Notes: a model not told the origin generated them from the sequence alone. Positions 44,159 through 55,364 are shown, counted from the first letter of the stretch. The stretch: 64,000 bases of DNA from Ephydatia muelleri (GCA_013339895.1 JABACO010000010.1:1636412-1700411); one strand, 5' to 3'. A program made the numbers and translations.

Positions 44159-45362
44159 TCATCCACACACTAAGTTCGGGTACTGTAATGTTTTTGATAT
44201 AATTTGCTTTGTACTTTTGAAACTTCTATGCTTCCGACCAGGAACAGTTTTAAAGACAGCACTGGAGTCATGAAGCTGTTTTACCAGTATGTCAATGTCT
44301 TTCAAACATGAATGTTTAGAATGGTTAATAGATGAATTTTTTATTCCATTAACCATACCAGAGTTACTTAACACAGTGACAGTAGGTTCTATGCGCTTTT
44401 CCCTACAGGTGCGTTTTGCTGCCTCTTCTGTAATATTTGCTCCAAGTCCAGCAATGCAGTTCTTAGCCTCTCGATTCAAATGTTCAAGATGAAGATCACA
44501 GGAAATATTCTTTCCAGGTTTACCACGGACATTTAATTAAGTTCTGCTCCACATGAGTTGCATGGCATTCCTGGGCGACAAGAGACATGAATATTGAGCA
44601 AGCAGAGTAAACGCTTCTATACAGTAGTTCTTTCCGCCAGAAACCTTAAACAAAGGCAATAAGTATCTCCAGCAGCGAATAATTCGCTCACCATCACCTT
44701 CTCTAATGGAGTCCTTGAACTCCATCAACATCAGGCCTGGATTTAAACATCACATGCATACTCTGTCACATGGTCATTATCTGCAGAGCGACTACAATCC
44801 TGTTGCAAGCCATAGCAAATGCTCACAAATATTTTGTGCCGCAGTCATCAAAATAGAATTTCGTCGATTTTGTCAAATTGTAAGCAACCCTGAGGAAACA
44901 TTGGTATAGATGGAGTGTCATCTGGACTATTCATACAACTGTAGGGCAGCAGCACACACTATATGTGCCTCAACTACAGTCACAAAAAAACTTTCACAAG
45001 CATCCATACTCTTTGAAGGAGACCTGGCCTTTTCCTTGCAGGTGTATGTAGCCCGCTATCAGAGAGTTCGAAGCCACGATCTTGCTCCTCGTTATCTGCT
45101 GTGAAGCCAAGACTACCTCCTGCGCGCGCAGTAGACTCTGTTGAATGCGGTTCTTTAGTTCATTAGCTTTATTAGTCAACGTAATCAGCTGTTCGGGTAG
45201 TCTATAACACGATGGACACAGGAAGCTGTCGTGGCTTAAAAGTGACTGGACGGCTGATTGCTGAAACAGAGTTCCTGCCAGTATATGAAGCTCTTCCGTC
45301 ACAGCGGGGTTCCTTCGACTTGTAGATCTTCTGTCCTTGGAAGGCACTGTTTGACCGCACAT
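44159..45362 (-). pseudogene. DUF6589-family protein, decayed
   Basis: The N-terminal segment (45362-44994) begins MCGQTVPSKDRRSTSRRNPA and includes a CPSC motif. After a degraded stretch the DUF6589 core is plain: MEFKDSIREGDGERIIRCWR, then YLLPLFKVSGGKNYCIEAFT, LLSPRNAMQLMWSR, then GKPGKNISCDLHLEHLNREA and the end VFKTVPGRKHRSF. An in-frame TAA at 44537 interrupts the core, and a frame change lies near 44735-44750, so the copy is broken. I have seen this family as a dispersed multi-copy gene; its function is unknown. It converges on the RecQ-like fragment at 42820-43497. Confidence 0.75.
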
Positions 45363-45449
45363 AAGGCAAGCCTAGCAGCCGCTATTGATTATTTGGCTGT
45401 ATGGATTCTAAATTGCATTTTTAGCGCGTGACTTGGTTTGTTAATTACA

Positions 45450-45743
45450 CAAGTAAATAAAAACATTCTCTAAAGAGAAAGTTGTTGGTATATAGGATTG
45501 ACCAATGGTGGTGTAAAAAGCACAGAAACAAGAGTGACAGAAATTTGACTGGAAAATTGAAATAGGCCTATATTTAGCCCATTACTCAGGCATGTACTGT
45601 TACAACGTTAGTATGCTAAATATAGGCCTATTTCAATTTTCCAGTCAAATTTCTGTCACTCTTGTTTCTGTGCTTTTTACACCACCATTGGTCAATCCTA
45701 TATAACAACAACTTTCTCTTTAGAGAATGTTTTTATTTACTTG
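45450..45743. mobile_element. hairpin MITE, 129-bp arms
   Basis: Arms 45450-45578 and 45615-45743 are near-perfect inverted repeats (one mismatch noted, near 45490) round a 36-bp loop. Ends are CAAGTAAATAAAAAC and its inverse. No coding capacity. Confidence 0.9.
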
Positions 45744-45859
45744 TTTCATAAGTTTTTTCCTCTGGCGTCTTTATAAGTGGTCACAAATTAATTTTAATTT
45801 TTGAAGGGAGGGAGGTTAAAAAATTTAATAATAGAAATTATATGTATATGAGTTCTTAA

Positions 45860-46203
45860 TGTTCTGTACGGTTCCGCCTTGTCCTCTTTGTCTCCCCCAG
45901 CCTCTTCTATGGCCGCGGCGGCCTGGTTCTGGCCATGGGAGCCATGCGGGTGGTGGTGGCAGCGGCCAGGGTGGCAGCAGGCAAAGTGGTGGTGGGGGCA
46001 CTGGTGCCAATACTGGTGCCGGTGGTGGGGCTGGTGCAGGTAGCGGCGGTGCTCCTGCTTCTGCTGCTGGAGGTGGGGGCAGCTCTGCTGTTGGCGGTGG
46101 GGCAGCGGTGGGGGCAGCTCTGCTCGGCAGGGGCAGTGCTGCAGCTGCTGCTGGCGGCGGACAGTAGGGGGGCAGCAATGTATCTAGCAGCGGTGGCTGC
46201 GTA
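45860..46203. repeat. GC-rich low-complexity tract
   Basis: GGTGG/GCAGC-rich sequence. It reads as Gly/Ala-rich or Pro-rich frames in several phases, so any protein from it alone is doubtful. Confidence 0.8.
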
Positions 46204-46204
46204 A

Positions 46205-47375
46205 AGGGAAGAGGAGTTGGAGGATGTACTTCGTCCTCCGACTAATGCATCTGCACCAATCTTACTTACTGCTGCATTCGCAGATCTTGTAACAACCTTT
46301 TGAGCTAGCAATGGATGAGACTTACAAAAGGCATCATTTACTTCACTTAGAAGCTCACTATCCCTAAGAATAGCTTTTTCAAGTCCACCATTATACTCCA
46401 TTAGTGCATGAGATTTGGGTTCATACAAGGAGTAGCTATATGGGAGAAGGATATGGTTTCAGTGCTCATACACAGTTGCAGCCGTAGTACATCAGATAAG
46501 GAAGCCTTTTTGTACATCAGATTAAGGATGACACCCCCAATATTCAATAGACAGGTCACAAAGGAGAAAGGACTACATGTACACAACAGTTGGGTCACCA
46601 TGCATGCTGTACATGTGAAGTGAATGGTTTTGTGCAGATCCCTTCCTTACATGCGTGCTGTACACATGTTGATGCACATCTTCCTATAGCTTTTTAATGC
46701 TAGTGCAATACAACATGCCATCACATACCTTTGGGTGGTAGTGGTAGTTCGGTGACCCCTGCGATACCGCTTCCTCTCGGCAGCACGTTTAGCCAATCGG
46801 ACAGCGGGGTCATACCAATACCGATTCCTTTCAGATGCCTTAATGGCAGCTGAATTGTCCTCGTATTTCGGCCTTTTAGCAGCGCGGTTCTCCTCGACGT
46901 CCTCTTGATATCGCTGCCTTTTAGCAGATTGCTTAGATTCAATATCTGCGTTGTAGCTGTCGCGTACAGAGGCCTTCTTCTTTTCGGGATCGGCCTTGTA
47001 GCTGTCGCGTACAGAGGCCTTCTTCTTTTCGGGATCGGCCTTGTAGCTGTCGCGTACAAAGGACTTCTTCTTTTCGGGATCGGCCTTGTAGCTGTCGCGT
47101 ACAGAGGCCTTCTTCTTTTCGGGATCGGCCTTGTAGCTGTCGCGTACAAAGGCCTTCTTCTTTTCGAGATCGGCCTTGTAGCTGTCGCGTACAGAGGCCT
47201 TTTTCTTTTCGGGATCGGCCTTGTAGCTGTCGCGTACAGAGGCCTTCTTCTTTTCGGGATCGGCCTTGTAGCGCGCTCGGGCTTTAGCCTTGTTTTGTTG
47301 TGATAAAATATCGTCTTGCTTTTGAAGGTATTCTGCTCGTTGCTTAGATCTCTTCTTTCGATTACGCGAAGGCAT
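46205..47375 (-). CDS. lysine-rich 15-residue-repeat protein, two exons
   Basis: Exon 1 (47375 to about 46729) starts MPSRNRKKRSKQRAEYLQKQ, then seven near-identical 15-residue repeats of the type YKADPEKKKASVRDS. More divergent repeats follow (SAKRQRYQEDVEENRAAKRP, AERNRYWYDPAVRLAKRAAE) and it ends at a GTATGTG donor. A likely second exon from about 46445 reads YEPKSHALMEYNGGLEKAIL, then RDSELLSEVNDAFCKSHPLL, and runs into the GC-rich tract. The repeats are highly charged and probably helical or disordered and nucleic-acid binding. I associate this N-terminal type with a multi-copy, probably mobile, gene family of sponges (recollection). The 3' end is uncertain. Confidence 0.55.
46953..47270 (-). 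repeat. 45-bp in-frame tandem repeat, seven copies
   Basis: Units start at 46953, 46998, 47043, 47088, 47133, 47178 and 47223, exactly 45 bp apart, with only one to three base differences each (for example AGAGGCC against AAAGGAC). Codes the 15-residue repeats. Confidence 0.97.
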
Positions 47376-47940
47376 TTAACTTCACTAGCCAAAGTATTAA
47401 ACTGCGATAGGAACACCAAGTATCGGAGTATTTATACTGCATGCTGTAAAATAACTTCATTCATCAACAATAAACCAAATTAACTTCTGCAATAACTTCA
47501 TATCCTATACAGAACTTGCTACCGCATGAGGTGTAGTCTTTCTAAATGTCTATATGACCTTAAAGGGCACCGTGCAGGTGAATTTCAAAGATATTGGTGC
47601 TATTGCCGTTCTTCAAAACCGTTCGTAGCTCGAGTTATACCTTCCTAAGGAAGAAGACGACGACGACGACGACGACGACCAAGAATTATTTTGGGACTGG
47701 GCACGAGAAAAAGGAATTCGTTTGTTTCTCTAAAAGCACACCGTTTTATGACACGGAACAAACGTAGAACTGTAGATCTTTGAGTTCTCGTTCCATCGCG
47801 ACAAAGAGATACGCGATCCGTTTCTCCGTTGTCCCTCCAGACGCGAGTGAAGTTTTTTAATGATATTCATCAATCCTCAATCAATCCTATATTGAACCTG
47901 CTGCCGCAGGTTCAGATTCCTTTGTGCTGACCTATTTTTG
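47376..47940. other. spacer with a (GAC)n run
   Basis: A GAC/GTC trinucleotide run lies at about 47654-47680. Otherwise no supported feature. Confidence 0.5.
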
Positions 47941-47941
47941 C

Positions 47942-47968
47942 CAGACGTATAAACCATTTATACGTCTG
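47942..47968. repeat. short perfect palindrome
   Basis: CAGACGTATAAA and TTTATACGTCTG flank a CCA centre, directly before the stray VWA5A copy. Half of it recurs at about 42779. Confidence 0.8.
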
Positions 47969-47984
47969 GGAACGAGACTAAAAA

Positions 47985-48197
47985 TCTGGATGGTGGTGAG
48001 GAGGAGGCGTGTCCTGTGAAGTGCGTGGGCATGATGACCAGGGTATGAGCTACACTCTTGGCTCTGTGTGTGATGAAAATCAAATACTCTGACAAAGAGG
48101 AGGAGTGGGAGCTCAGTGGCAACCAAGGCAGAAGGCTGGCTTAAGAAGAAGTCACTCCCTTCAGACCTAACACTGGAACTGCAGCTGCGTGCAAGTG
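47985..48197 (+). pseudogene. inverted partial copy of the VWA5A-like 3' exon
   Basis: Sequence such as GAGGCGTGTCCTGTGAAGTG, ATGAAAATCAAATACTC and CACTCCCTTCAGACCTAACA matches the coding strand of 50460-50680, in opposite genomic orientation. Small differences (an added CA after GGGAGCT, ACTGCAGCTGCG) break the frame. A nearby hairpin element follows at once, so its duplication may be linked to mobile DNA. Confidence 0.9.
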
Positions 48198-48214
48198 TTC
48201 ACAGCGAAGAAAAA

Positions 48215-48330
48215 CATGTCAAATCAACTCGTGATTTCCAATTGATTTATCACTTACATTCTGATACAAAATATTAACATTTTGTACCAGAATGTAAGTG
48301 ATTCATCAATTGGAAATCATTGATTTTTGC
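48215..48330. mobile_element. hairpin MITE, about 50-bp arms
   Basis: Arms AATCA...GATTTCCAATTGAT...CACTTACATTCTG pair across ATTAAC. The layout and core words (GATTT.CAA.TGATTT, CACTTACATT) are shared with 61500-61669, so both belong to one family. Confidence 0.85.
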
Positions 48331-48778
48331 TGTGGTTTAAAAATTCTTAATCAACCACTTTGTGCTGTGTACGTATTCGTGGATGCAATTTATAGTGTAG
48401 TGCCTGATATAATGTTTACAGTTTGGGACTTGCATGAACATCGTACTGCAATAAAAGATATTGTTACTTGTCAAAGCATAGTACTGTATACTAATGATGG
48501 TTATTATGGCTAGAGAGTCGGGTACCCAGACTATGTGTATTCAATGCATGCTGACTGAGAATTGAAGTTACTGCTATCGGCTTTATGCAACGCAGGGAAA
48601 ATGATGTGCCGATATCTTAAATTCAAAGTATAATTTGTGCATGTAAATTCAATTTCAGAAGGTTGAAATGCTGTTCTATACTGACTTGTCATTAGATAAT
48701 CAATGTAGGTTTAATATTCCCTCAGTACTATTTATTAAATTGATGTAGAGGACACACACATACAAAGTCTGGACATGC
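48331..48778. other. unassigned A/T-rich sequence
   Basis: A short plus-strand frame (48298-48513) has no recognisable features. Confidence 0.35.
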
Positions 48779-48882
48779 ATGGCCTGTATGAGGCTGCGTG
48801 ATCATGGCCTGTATGAGGCTGCGTGATCATGGCCTGTATGAGGCTGCGTGATCATGGCCTGTATGAGGCTGCGTGATAGTGG
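48779..48882. repeat. 25-bp tandem repeat, four copies
   Basis: CATGGCCTGTATGAGGCTGC plus GTGAT, repeated without change four times. Confidence 0.97.
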
Positions 48883-50240
48883 GGATGAAGGAATTGAATA
48901 ACTGTCTTCATTTAATTACTCTTTCTTTCTGGTCCTCTTTTTGTATGATTGATTATATCATGTTAGCATACATATTCTGTTATATGTCCTTCAATAAATC
49001 TTCGGCCTTCACAGGAAGTGTGAACCAATTTTAAACAGCACTGGAGAGTACTGGAGAGTACATATCTTCATCACAACTTAGAGCCTGAGTATTACATGGC
49101 AAGTGTTCACCGCTTATCAGTTTTGGACTTAATGTTTCCAATACCAGTCTTTGTTTTATTTCTGATTGAAGAGATGATGCATGAAGGTGCTGGCATAGCA
49201 ACTTTCCAGAACCACAGTTTTTGCATAATGCATTGTGCATCATTTCCTTTAATAACTATAACTTAATGCTATATTGTTGATACAACAATACACACTCTAT
49301 ATACTCTGCTTTCAGGGTGAAATGCTTTCAGGGTGAAACGCTTTCAGGGTGAAATCTAACCTGACGTCAGTAACCTTGCAATGGCCATCAAAAGGAACAG
49401 TTAAATTAAGACGGCAGTAATCCGCTGTAGTGAAGCCGTCGTGTAGTCGTGGCATTGGCTCTATGACTATCCAGCATATGATGTATTGCACTAATGATTC
49501 CCTGCTTCACTAAATGCTATTCTCGCTACATCAACATGCATTCCAAATTGCTAAATCAGTTCATTCTGTATTAATATTTATTCTTTTAAAACTCAACAGC
49601 GTATGATGTTGTATGCATGGATTAAATTATAATTTTTCAGTGATATTTTTTTGCTTCTAAGGAACATGCTCAGTTCTGCCGAGGCAAAATTAACGTATAC
49701 ACAATTACCTCATATACTGAAGCAATAAAGAGGGTTGCATGCCACAGTATCGACAACCCTGGCATTCTGGTCGGTAATACTGAGAGAGGCAAAAGACTGA
49801 AATAATTAAAAAAAGGGCTGAATGAACCCCTACACCTGATATAGGGTGCGAAGTCAAATTTCTGCTCTGAGTGACACCAGAGATAATGTAGCTATATCTC
49901 TGGTGACATTAACAAGTCAACAGAAACAGAAACCAGATCCGTAGGTTTCCCCCCCCCCAGGGATCATTCAACCCAATCTTATTCCATTCAAGTGAACTCT
50001 GATAAGTGCGGCGACACCCCAATATGCCCAGGGTATGGGCTACCAATGCATCAGACCACCCATCAACAAAAATTAACCACACAAAAGTTTCTGACAGAGC
50101 AAAATTTCTTTCATCTTAACAATCACAGCAATTTATAGACGTACATTTTTTTCTTATGATAACTAATTCAATGTGATGACCCCTGTGAATCCGGTTGGGC
50201 ACAATTTAGTACTTTTTTCCATCCCATTATGTGTTAACTC
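48883..50240. other. spacer between the stray copy and VWA5A
   Basis: It contains GCTTTCAGGGTGAAA three times at 49310-49352. A minus-strand frame at 49031-49243 with a CKNCGSGKLLC motif looks like a transposon protein tail but cannot be assigned. Confidence 0.35.
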
Positions 50241-50249
50241 TGATCCCAG

Positions 50250-50303
50250 TGGTGTGTGTATGTGTGTGTGTGTGTGTGTACGTGTGTGTGTACGTGTGTG
50301 TGT
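50250..50303. repeat. (TG)n microsatellite
   Basis: Short interrupted TG tract 3' of the VWA5A-like gene. Confidence 0.9.
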
Positions 50304-50435
50304 GGTACACCAGTTTGATATTTGATAAAACTGAGAGCACTTCAACAAGCTAACAGGTCAGTTCGCACTATAACAGTTTAAGATACACAACTTGTGCACA
50401 CCACAGAAACTGGTCAATACAAAATCAGTAAGCTA

Positions 50436-52048
50436 TTAGACACACTTTCTTGCATCAGCGCGCAGCTGTTCCAGTGTTAGGTCTGAAGGGAGTGACTGCT
50501 TCTTAAGCCAGCCTTCTGCCTTGGTTGCCACAAGCTCCCACTCCTCCTCTTTGTCGGAGTATTTGATTTTCATCACACACAGAGCCAAGAGGGTAGCCCA
50601 TACCCTGGACATCACACCCACGCACTTCACAGGACACGCCTCCTCCAGCTCCCTCCTCCCCTTACCACCCATCTGGTGAGCAAGGCTTTCGTCCAGATTC
50701 CACGAACCGTCGGCCAGTTGGAGAGTGACCAGGGCTGACAGAGTGGTCTGGGGCTGAGAGGCTAGTGGGTGTGCACTAGGAGGATGGGGTGTGTCATCTA
50801 AATCAAAATCACTGTCTCTGAAACTGTACGAGGTAGTGCATGAGTAGCTGCATGATTCCATTGGGGGTGGCTCAGCTGGGGTTGAGCTTCCAAAAAGACT
50901 AGAAAAAAGCCCTGAAAAGAAGCCACCAGACTTTTTTGTAGATGAACGCTGAAAGGTTGCGGCTGATTGGGACAAGCTATCTGCCTTTTCGGAAAGACAA
51001 TCCAACTGCTCCGAACGGTCCAGTACCTGACTGATGTTAGCACTTGCCAGCGCCCTAATACTGTCCACCTGCATTTGAACTGACGCTAGAGATAAGTCCC
51101 CTTTGGCTGGTTGCAGCACATCCCAGGTCTTCATGGCACCTCTGATTGGCTCCTCATTCCTTCGTCCACGGCAATGAAAGCTGTGTGGGCAGAGACCACA
51201 CCCACTTCCTTACTCAACTCCACTATGTCGTCCTTTTGCTCATTGCCTTCGTTCCCAGTCCTTTATCAGAGCTTTGCCGGCCAGATGGTGGATTGTGGGA
51301 ATTGCAGAGGTGAGCTCGTTCCCTACATCAAATGAGATGGTGTGTTCAACGCTGACAGTCTGCATCCTTCCCTTCAGTACTGCTACACCAGTCCCATGGG
51401 TGAGGGGCGTGGCCTTTGGTTTCAAAATCCCGTACACCACCAACTTCTCGCCATTGAAGATGGGTGGTATGGTCTGGGGACTCTGGAGTACCTCATACTC
51501 AGCTGGCACTTTAAAATCAATGACCACATCAGTGACCGCTGGTTGGAGAGCTCTTTTTAGGCTTCTGATCACCTGAATGATATAAGTCAAGAATAATATC
51601 CCCCTGCCCCCCTCTCCCCCTCCCCCCTCCTCCCCCTCCCCCTCCTCCCCCTCCCCCTCCTCCCCCCTCCCCCCCCCTCCCCCCCCCCTCCTCCCCCTCC
51701 CCCTCCTCCCCCTCCCCCCCTCCTCCCCCTCCCCCTCCCCCCTCCTCCCCCTCCCCCCTCCTCCCCCTCCCCCCTCCTCCCCCTCCCCCCTCCTCCCCCT
51801 CCCCCCCCCCTCCCCTCCTCCCCCCCTCCCCCCTCCTCCCCCTCCCCCCTCCCCCCCTCCCCCCTCCTCCCCCTCCCCCCTCCTCCCCCTCCCCCCTCCT
51901 CCCCCTCCCCCCCTCCTCCCCTCCCCCCTCCTCCCCCTCCCCCCTCCCCCCCCTCCCCCCCCCCCATAGTACATAGGCTCAATTGATTTGCACCTGTTAT
52001 CCTTGTCATCAGCCATGATTCCATGCACAGAATTTACTTCTTCTCCCC

Positions 52049-52079
<31 letters not shown>

Positions 52080-54441
52080 GGTCCTGCCAAAGTGTGATTT
52101 TGCCTATTACACCTCTGGACATAACCTACGTTCTTAACTAAACAGCAATTTCTGATTTGCCGCAGGAAAAGACGATGGTGGAGTTAATTTTATGTATAGC
52201 TTTGTAACATTTACTGCATTGTAGCATTGTTCTGTGGACATTTCTCATGCTGCAGGTGTATATTGTACAATCATCCAAAATGTTGTGAGTTATGCATACA
52301 TGTAGTGTTACCACAGCACCTGGGTACTGATGTCACCACAGCACCTGGGTGCTGACACTACCTTATCAGTGTTACCCACCCCCAGCACCTAGATGTTGGC
52401 ACTGCCTTATCGGCGTTACCACAGCACCTGGGTGCTGGCACTACCTTATCAGTGTTACCACAGCACCTGGGTGCTGGCACAACCTTATCAGTGTTACCAC
52501 AGCGTCTGGGTGCTGACACTACCTTATCAGTGTTACCACAGCACCTGGGTGCTGACACGACTATCAGTGTTACAGCACCTGGGTGCTGACACTACCTTAT
52601 CAGTGTTACAGCACCTGGGTGCTGGCACTACCTTATCAGTGTTACCACAGCACCTGTGCTGACACTACCTTATCAGTGTTACAGCACCTGGGTGCTGACA
52701 CTACCTTATCAGTGTTACGCACCTGGGTGCTGGCACTACCTTATCAGTGTTACCACAGCACCTGGTGCTGACACTACCTTATCAGTGTTACAGCACCTGG
52801 GTGCTGACACTACCTTATCAGTGTTACAGCACCTGGGTGCTGGCACTACCTTATCAGTATTACCACAGCACCTAGATGCTGGCACTAGCTTATCGGCGTT
52901 AACAGCACCTAGGTGCTGACACTACCTTATTTGTGTTACATAGATGCTGCCACAACCCACCTTGGCTTGCATCCTCTCTCCCTCCTTCACAAACTCAGAG
53001 GTGCCTCCCCCTGCCTTGGCCAAACCCTCCACCAGTGCTGTCGAGGCCCCAGACCCTATCCCAATGTAAAGCATCTGTGGACCGAAGTTAAGTTCATGAA
53101 TACAATACCCTGGAATATCCTGCTAAGCTTAAGCGTATGGGACTGACGTATTCATGGATATCCTCGTGCACATAGTGGGCTTGAACCCACCAGTAATGTG
53201 TTAAAATGACCTGGGAACTCCATCATCACCATCACAACCATCACATACCTAGCTGTTTGGCCATTCTTCCTCACACACTCGATGCACCGCTCAGTGTTGC
53301 TCACGGAGCCATCAGTGAGGACAAACACTTGTCTTGACAGGCCGGGGAGGGACTTCAGAGAGAAGATATGCTCCAGAGGTTTGAGGAGTTCCGTCCCACC
53401 TAGGTCTGCTGCACACTCTGCACATGGGACATTGCCTTTCCCAGGCTGCTCTGGTCATAAGAGACACTAGAAGGGAACAGAGACTGATAATTGGGTGCCA
53501 AATCCTATGATGTTGAAGTAGCATCCTTCAGTAAGGCTCTTCAGGAAGAGGACCAGTGCTTCTTTGGCACTGGTGATGTAGGTTCCAGCCATGCTGCCAC
53601 TCCTGTCCAACAGGAAGAGGAACTCTCCTGCAGCCTCCACGTCTGGAAACTCTGGGTAGAAGCTGACCATCACCGCTGGCCCGCTCATGTAGCCTCTGCC
53701 GCTGGTCGCTGCCCCTCCCTCCACTATCGCAGCAGGTGCGTGCGGCTCCCTGCGCCTGATGAGGACGACGAGGTCCTTCTCTAGGTTCTCCTCTAGCAAG
53801 GTCACCCTCACCTCTCCCCCCTCTCTGCTACAAGCGATGGAGTGGGTAGGTGACGTCACCGCTTCCACCGCTTCGGCGTTGCGTACCGTCATGGAGAATG
53901 CGTTTACACCCGGCCCGCTGGCGCGCTTATCGTCCTCATGGCCGCCCGCGTGGCTCTGTGTGGGCGCAAGAGGGTCGCTGAACCCAGCAGGTGTGTACCT
54001 CGGCTTCAGCGAGACCGGGAGGGAGAATCGAACCCCGCCATCGGCATCAATCGGAAGTTCTCCTACGAGCCGGAGATGGAGCTCCGCCTCTTTCTTAGGG
54101 GGGAGGTTCCCCAGACTCACGCTAAACACGTCACCGCTCTTCTCCTCTCCCAAAGCGGCCGTCTGCCCGCTGGCGATGGCATCATCGTAGATGGCACGAG
54201 CCTCCTCCTTCTCTCTGAGCTGGGCTTCGACGCGACGTCCGTCCACCACCGCCACCAGGCCGACTACGGCGTGCGATTGCTCCACGGGGAATCTGAAAAC
54301 GATCTCGACGGGGTCATCTGAGTCGTTGGAGTAACAGAGAGTGGCCTGGAGCCCTGTGACGTGGCCTTTGACCTCTGCTCGGAACACCACTGACTTGAGA
54401 GGGAGACAAACGTTCTTATCTGTGACCATCAGCCCGGCCAT
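50436..54441 (-). CDS. VIT and VWA domain protein, VWA5A-like
   Basis: Exon 1 (54441 to about 53470) starts MAGLMVTDKNVCLPLKSVVF and encodes a VIT domain (ATLCYSNDSDDPVEIVFRFP, EKEEARAIYDDAIASGQ, VSLGNLPP) and the start of VWA with an intact MIDAS motif (FLFLLDRSGSM). Exon 2 continues VWA (SSVSYDQSSLGKAMSHVQ, GGTELLKPLEHIFSLKSLPG, QVFVLTDGSVSNT). Exon 3 (53071-52963) is YIGIGSGASTALVEGLAKAG. Exon 4 (about 51575-50436) carries LKRALQPAVTDVVIDFKVPA and the end region (ADGSWNLDESLAHQ). Domain order and about 800 residues fit VWA5A. Four one-base shifts are needed (near 53470, 53405, 51235 and 51140), so this is either a young pseudogene or an assembly with indel errors. The VWA5A function is poorly defined; the MIDAS suggests metal-dependent ligand binding. 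Confidence 0.85.
51596..51966. repeat. 370-bp (CCCCCTCCT)n tract
   Basis: Almost pure C/T on the plus strand in a VWA5A intron. On the coding strand it is G/A-rich and could form G-quadruplex or triplex structures. Frames through it are artefacts. Confidence 0.95.
52049..52079. repeat. poly-C tract
   Basis: About 30 C in the same VWA5A intron. Confidence 0.95.
52305..52945. repeat. about 39-bp minisatellite, roughly 16 copies
   Basis: Units of the type CACAGCACCTGGGTGCTGAC plus ACTACCTTATCAGTGTTAC, with shortened variants, fill the intron between VWA5A exons 3 and 4. AGCACCTGGGTGCT is itself palindromic. Confidence 0.95.
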
Positions 54442-54624
54442 GCTTATGTTGGAGATAAAGTTTACATTACAATGACGTAATTACTGATATATATATAGGG
54501 CGAAGCATAAACATTGAATTGCTATGGTATAAGAGATGCATCTGAGAAGCCTAAAAAAAGACATAATATAAAATCGACCAGTTGCAGTGACGTCATTATG
54601 ATACAATTCAATGATTATGTACAT
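54442..54624. promoter_or_regulatory. upstream region of VWA5A-like gene
   Basis: Only about 180 bp separate the start codon from the next dispersed repeat. A TATATATATAG stretch at about 54488 is 45-50 bp upstream of the ATG and could be a TATA-like element (weak). Confidence 0.3.
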
Positions 54625-54712
54625 GGGATCGAAAATGGACCTAAACGCATGTTTTTTTCACGATTTCAATTTTTTTTATATTCTGAAATGTCCTCTACAC
54701 ATTGCTGAAGGA
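54625..54712. repeat. dispersed repeat, copy 2 of 3 (5' part)
   Basis: Matches 40120-40203: GGGATCG, ATG followed by a T run, TATATTCTGAAATGTCCTCT, ACACATTGCT. Confidence 0.75.
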
Positions 54713-55240
54713 ACCAGTGTACTATGTGCATATTTAGTTTTAGTTTCATAATTATCTCCAGACAGATATATATATAGGTTTGTTGAGGGTATCCACGGCA
54801 GAGAATGATAAAGAGAAACACTATGGTTACCAACAGGCACAGTGAGAAAATTGTCAAGGTTTTGTGGATTATAAAAAAAGGTTATGGACTCATCTACTAA
54901 ATGCTGGCACAACCAGGCCTGCTCTGCCGCATGCAGTCAATTTTAAAAAGGGTAGTCTGTGCAGCCTTTTTGGAGATTCACTCATCATTGCAGTTAATGC
55001 ACAAGACATAGGGTAACGTGAGGAGTGATCGGCAGAGGGAGTGTTCGGCAACCGCACTTTCGACACAATACAGAGCCTCAAAGAAGGCATTTCAATATTT
55101 CAAAACAGGTATAAAAACCATCCTTCTGGGTTGTCTTAGGACGCAGCAAGTATAGTTAAAGCAACTACGTTCCCTTTAAATAATAACACATGGATGTCGA
55201 ACACTACCTACGCTATCGCGCATGCCGGTCACTACCTAAT
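54713..55240. other. unassigned sequence
   Basis: No gene supported on either strand. Confidence 0.35.
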
Positions 55241-55248
55241 CTACCCTA

Positions 55249-55317
55249 TTAGCCTCGCGTGCCGTGATGTAATGTAACATATAGAGTAATAGTCTCTATT
55301 ATGGCACACGAGACTAG
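55249..55317. repeat. small inverted-repeat element
   Basis: Ends TAGCCTCGCGTGCC and GGCACACGAGACTA are inverted with two differences, about 69 bp in all. It could be a minimal MITE. Confidence 0.5.
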
Positions 55318-55364
55318 GGCCCATGTGGATGTTGTAGCCATGTTTTCCACATTTGCACATTAGA

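Noticed and set aside
45825-46204. Pro-rich and Gly/Ala-rich proteins on both strands
   Set aside because: GC-rich low-complexity sequence; open in several phases, so only the adjoining minus-strand exon is kept, with caution.
51587-52028. Gly/Glu/Arg-rich protein frames
   Set aside because: Coding-strand reading of the CCT/CCCC tract in a VWA5A intron; exon 4 begins only at about 51575.
52358-52950. Direct repeats considered as a CRISPR array
   Set aside because: Units are contiguous without unique spacers, and the genome is eukaryotic; it is a minisatellite.
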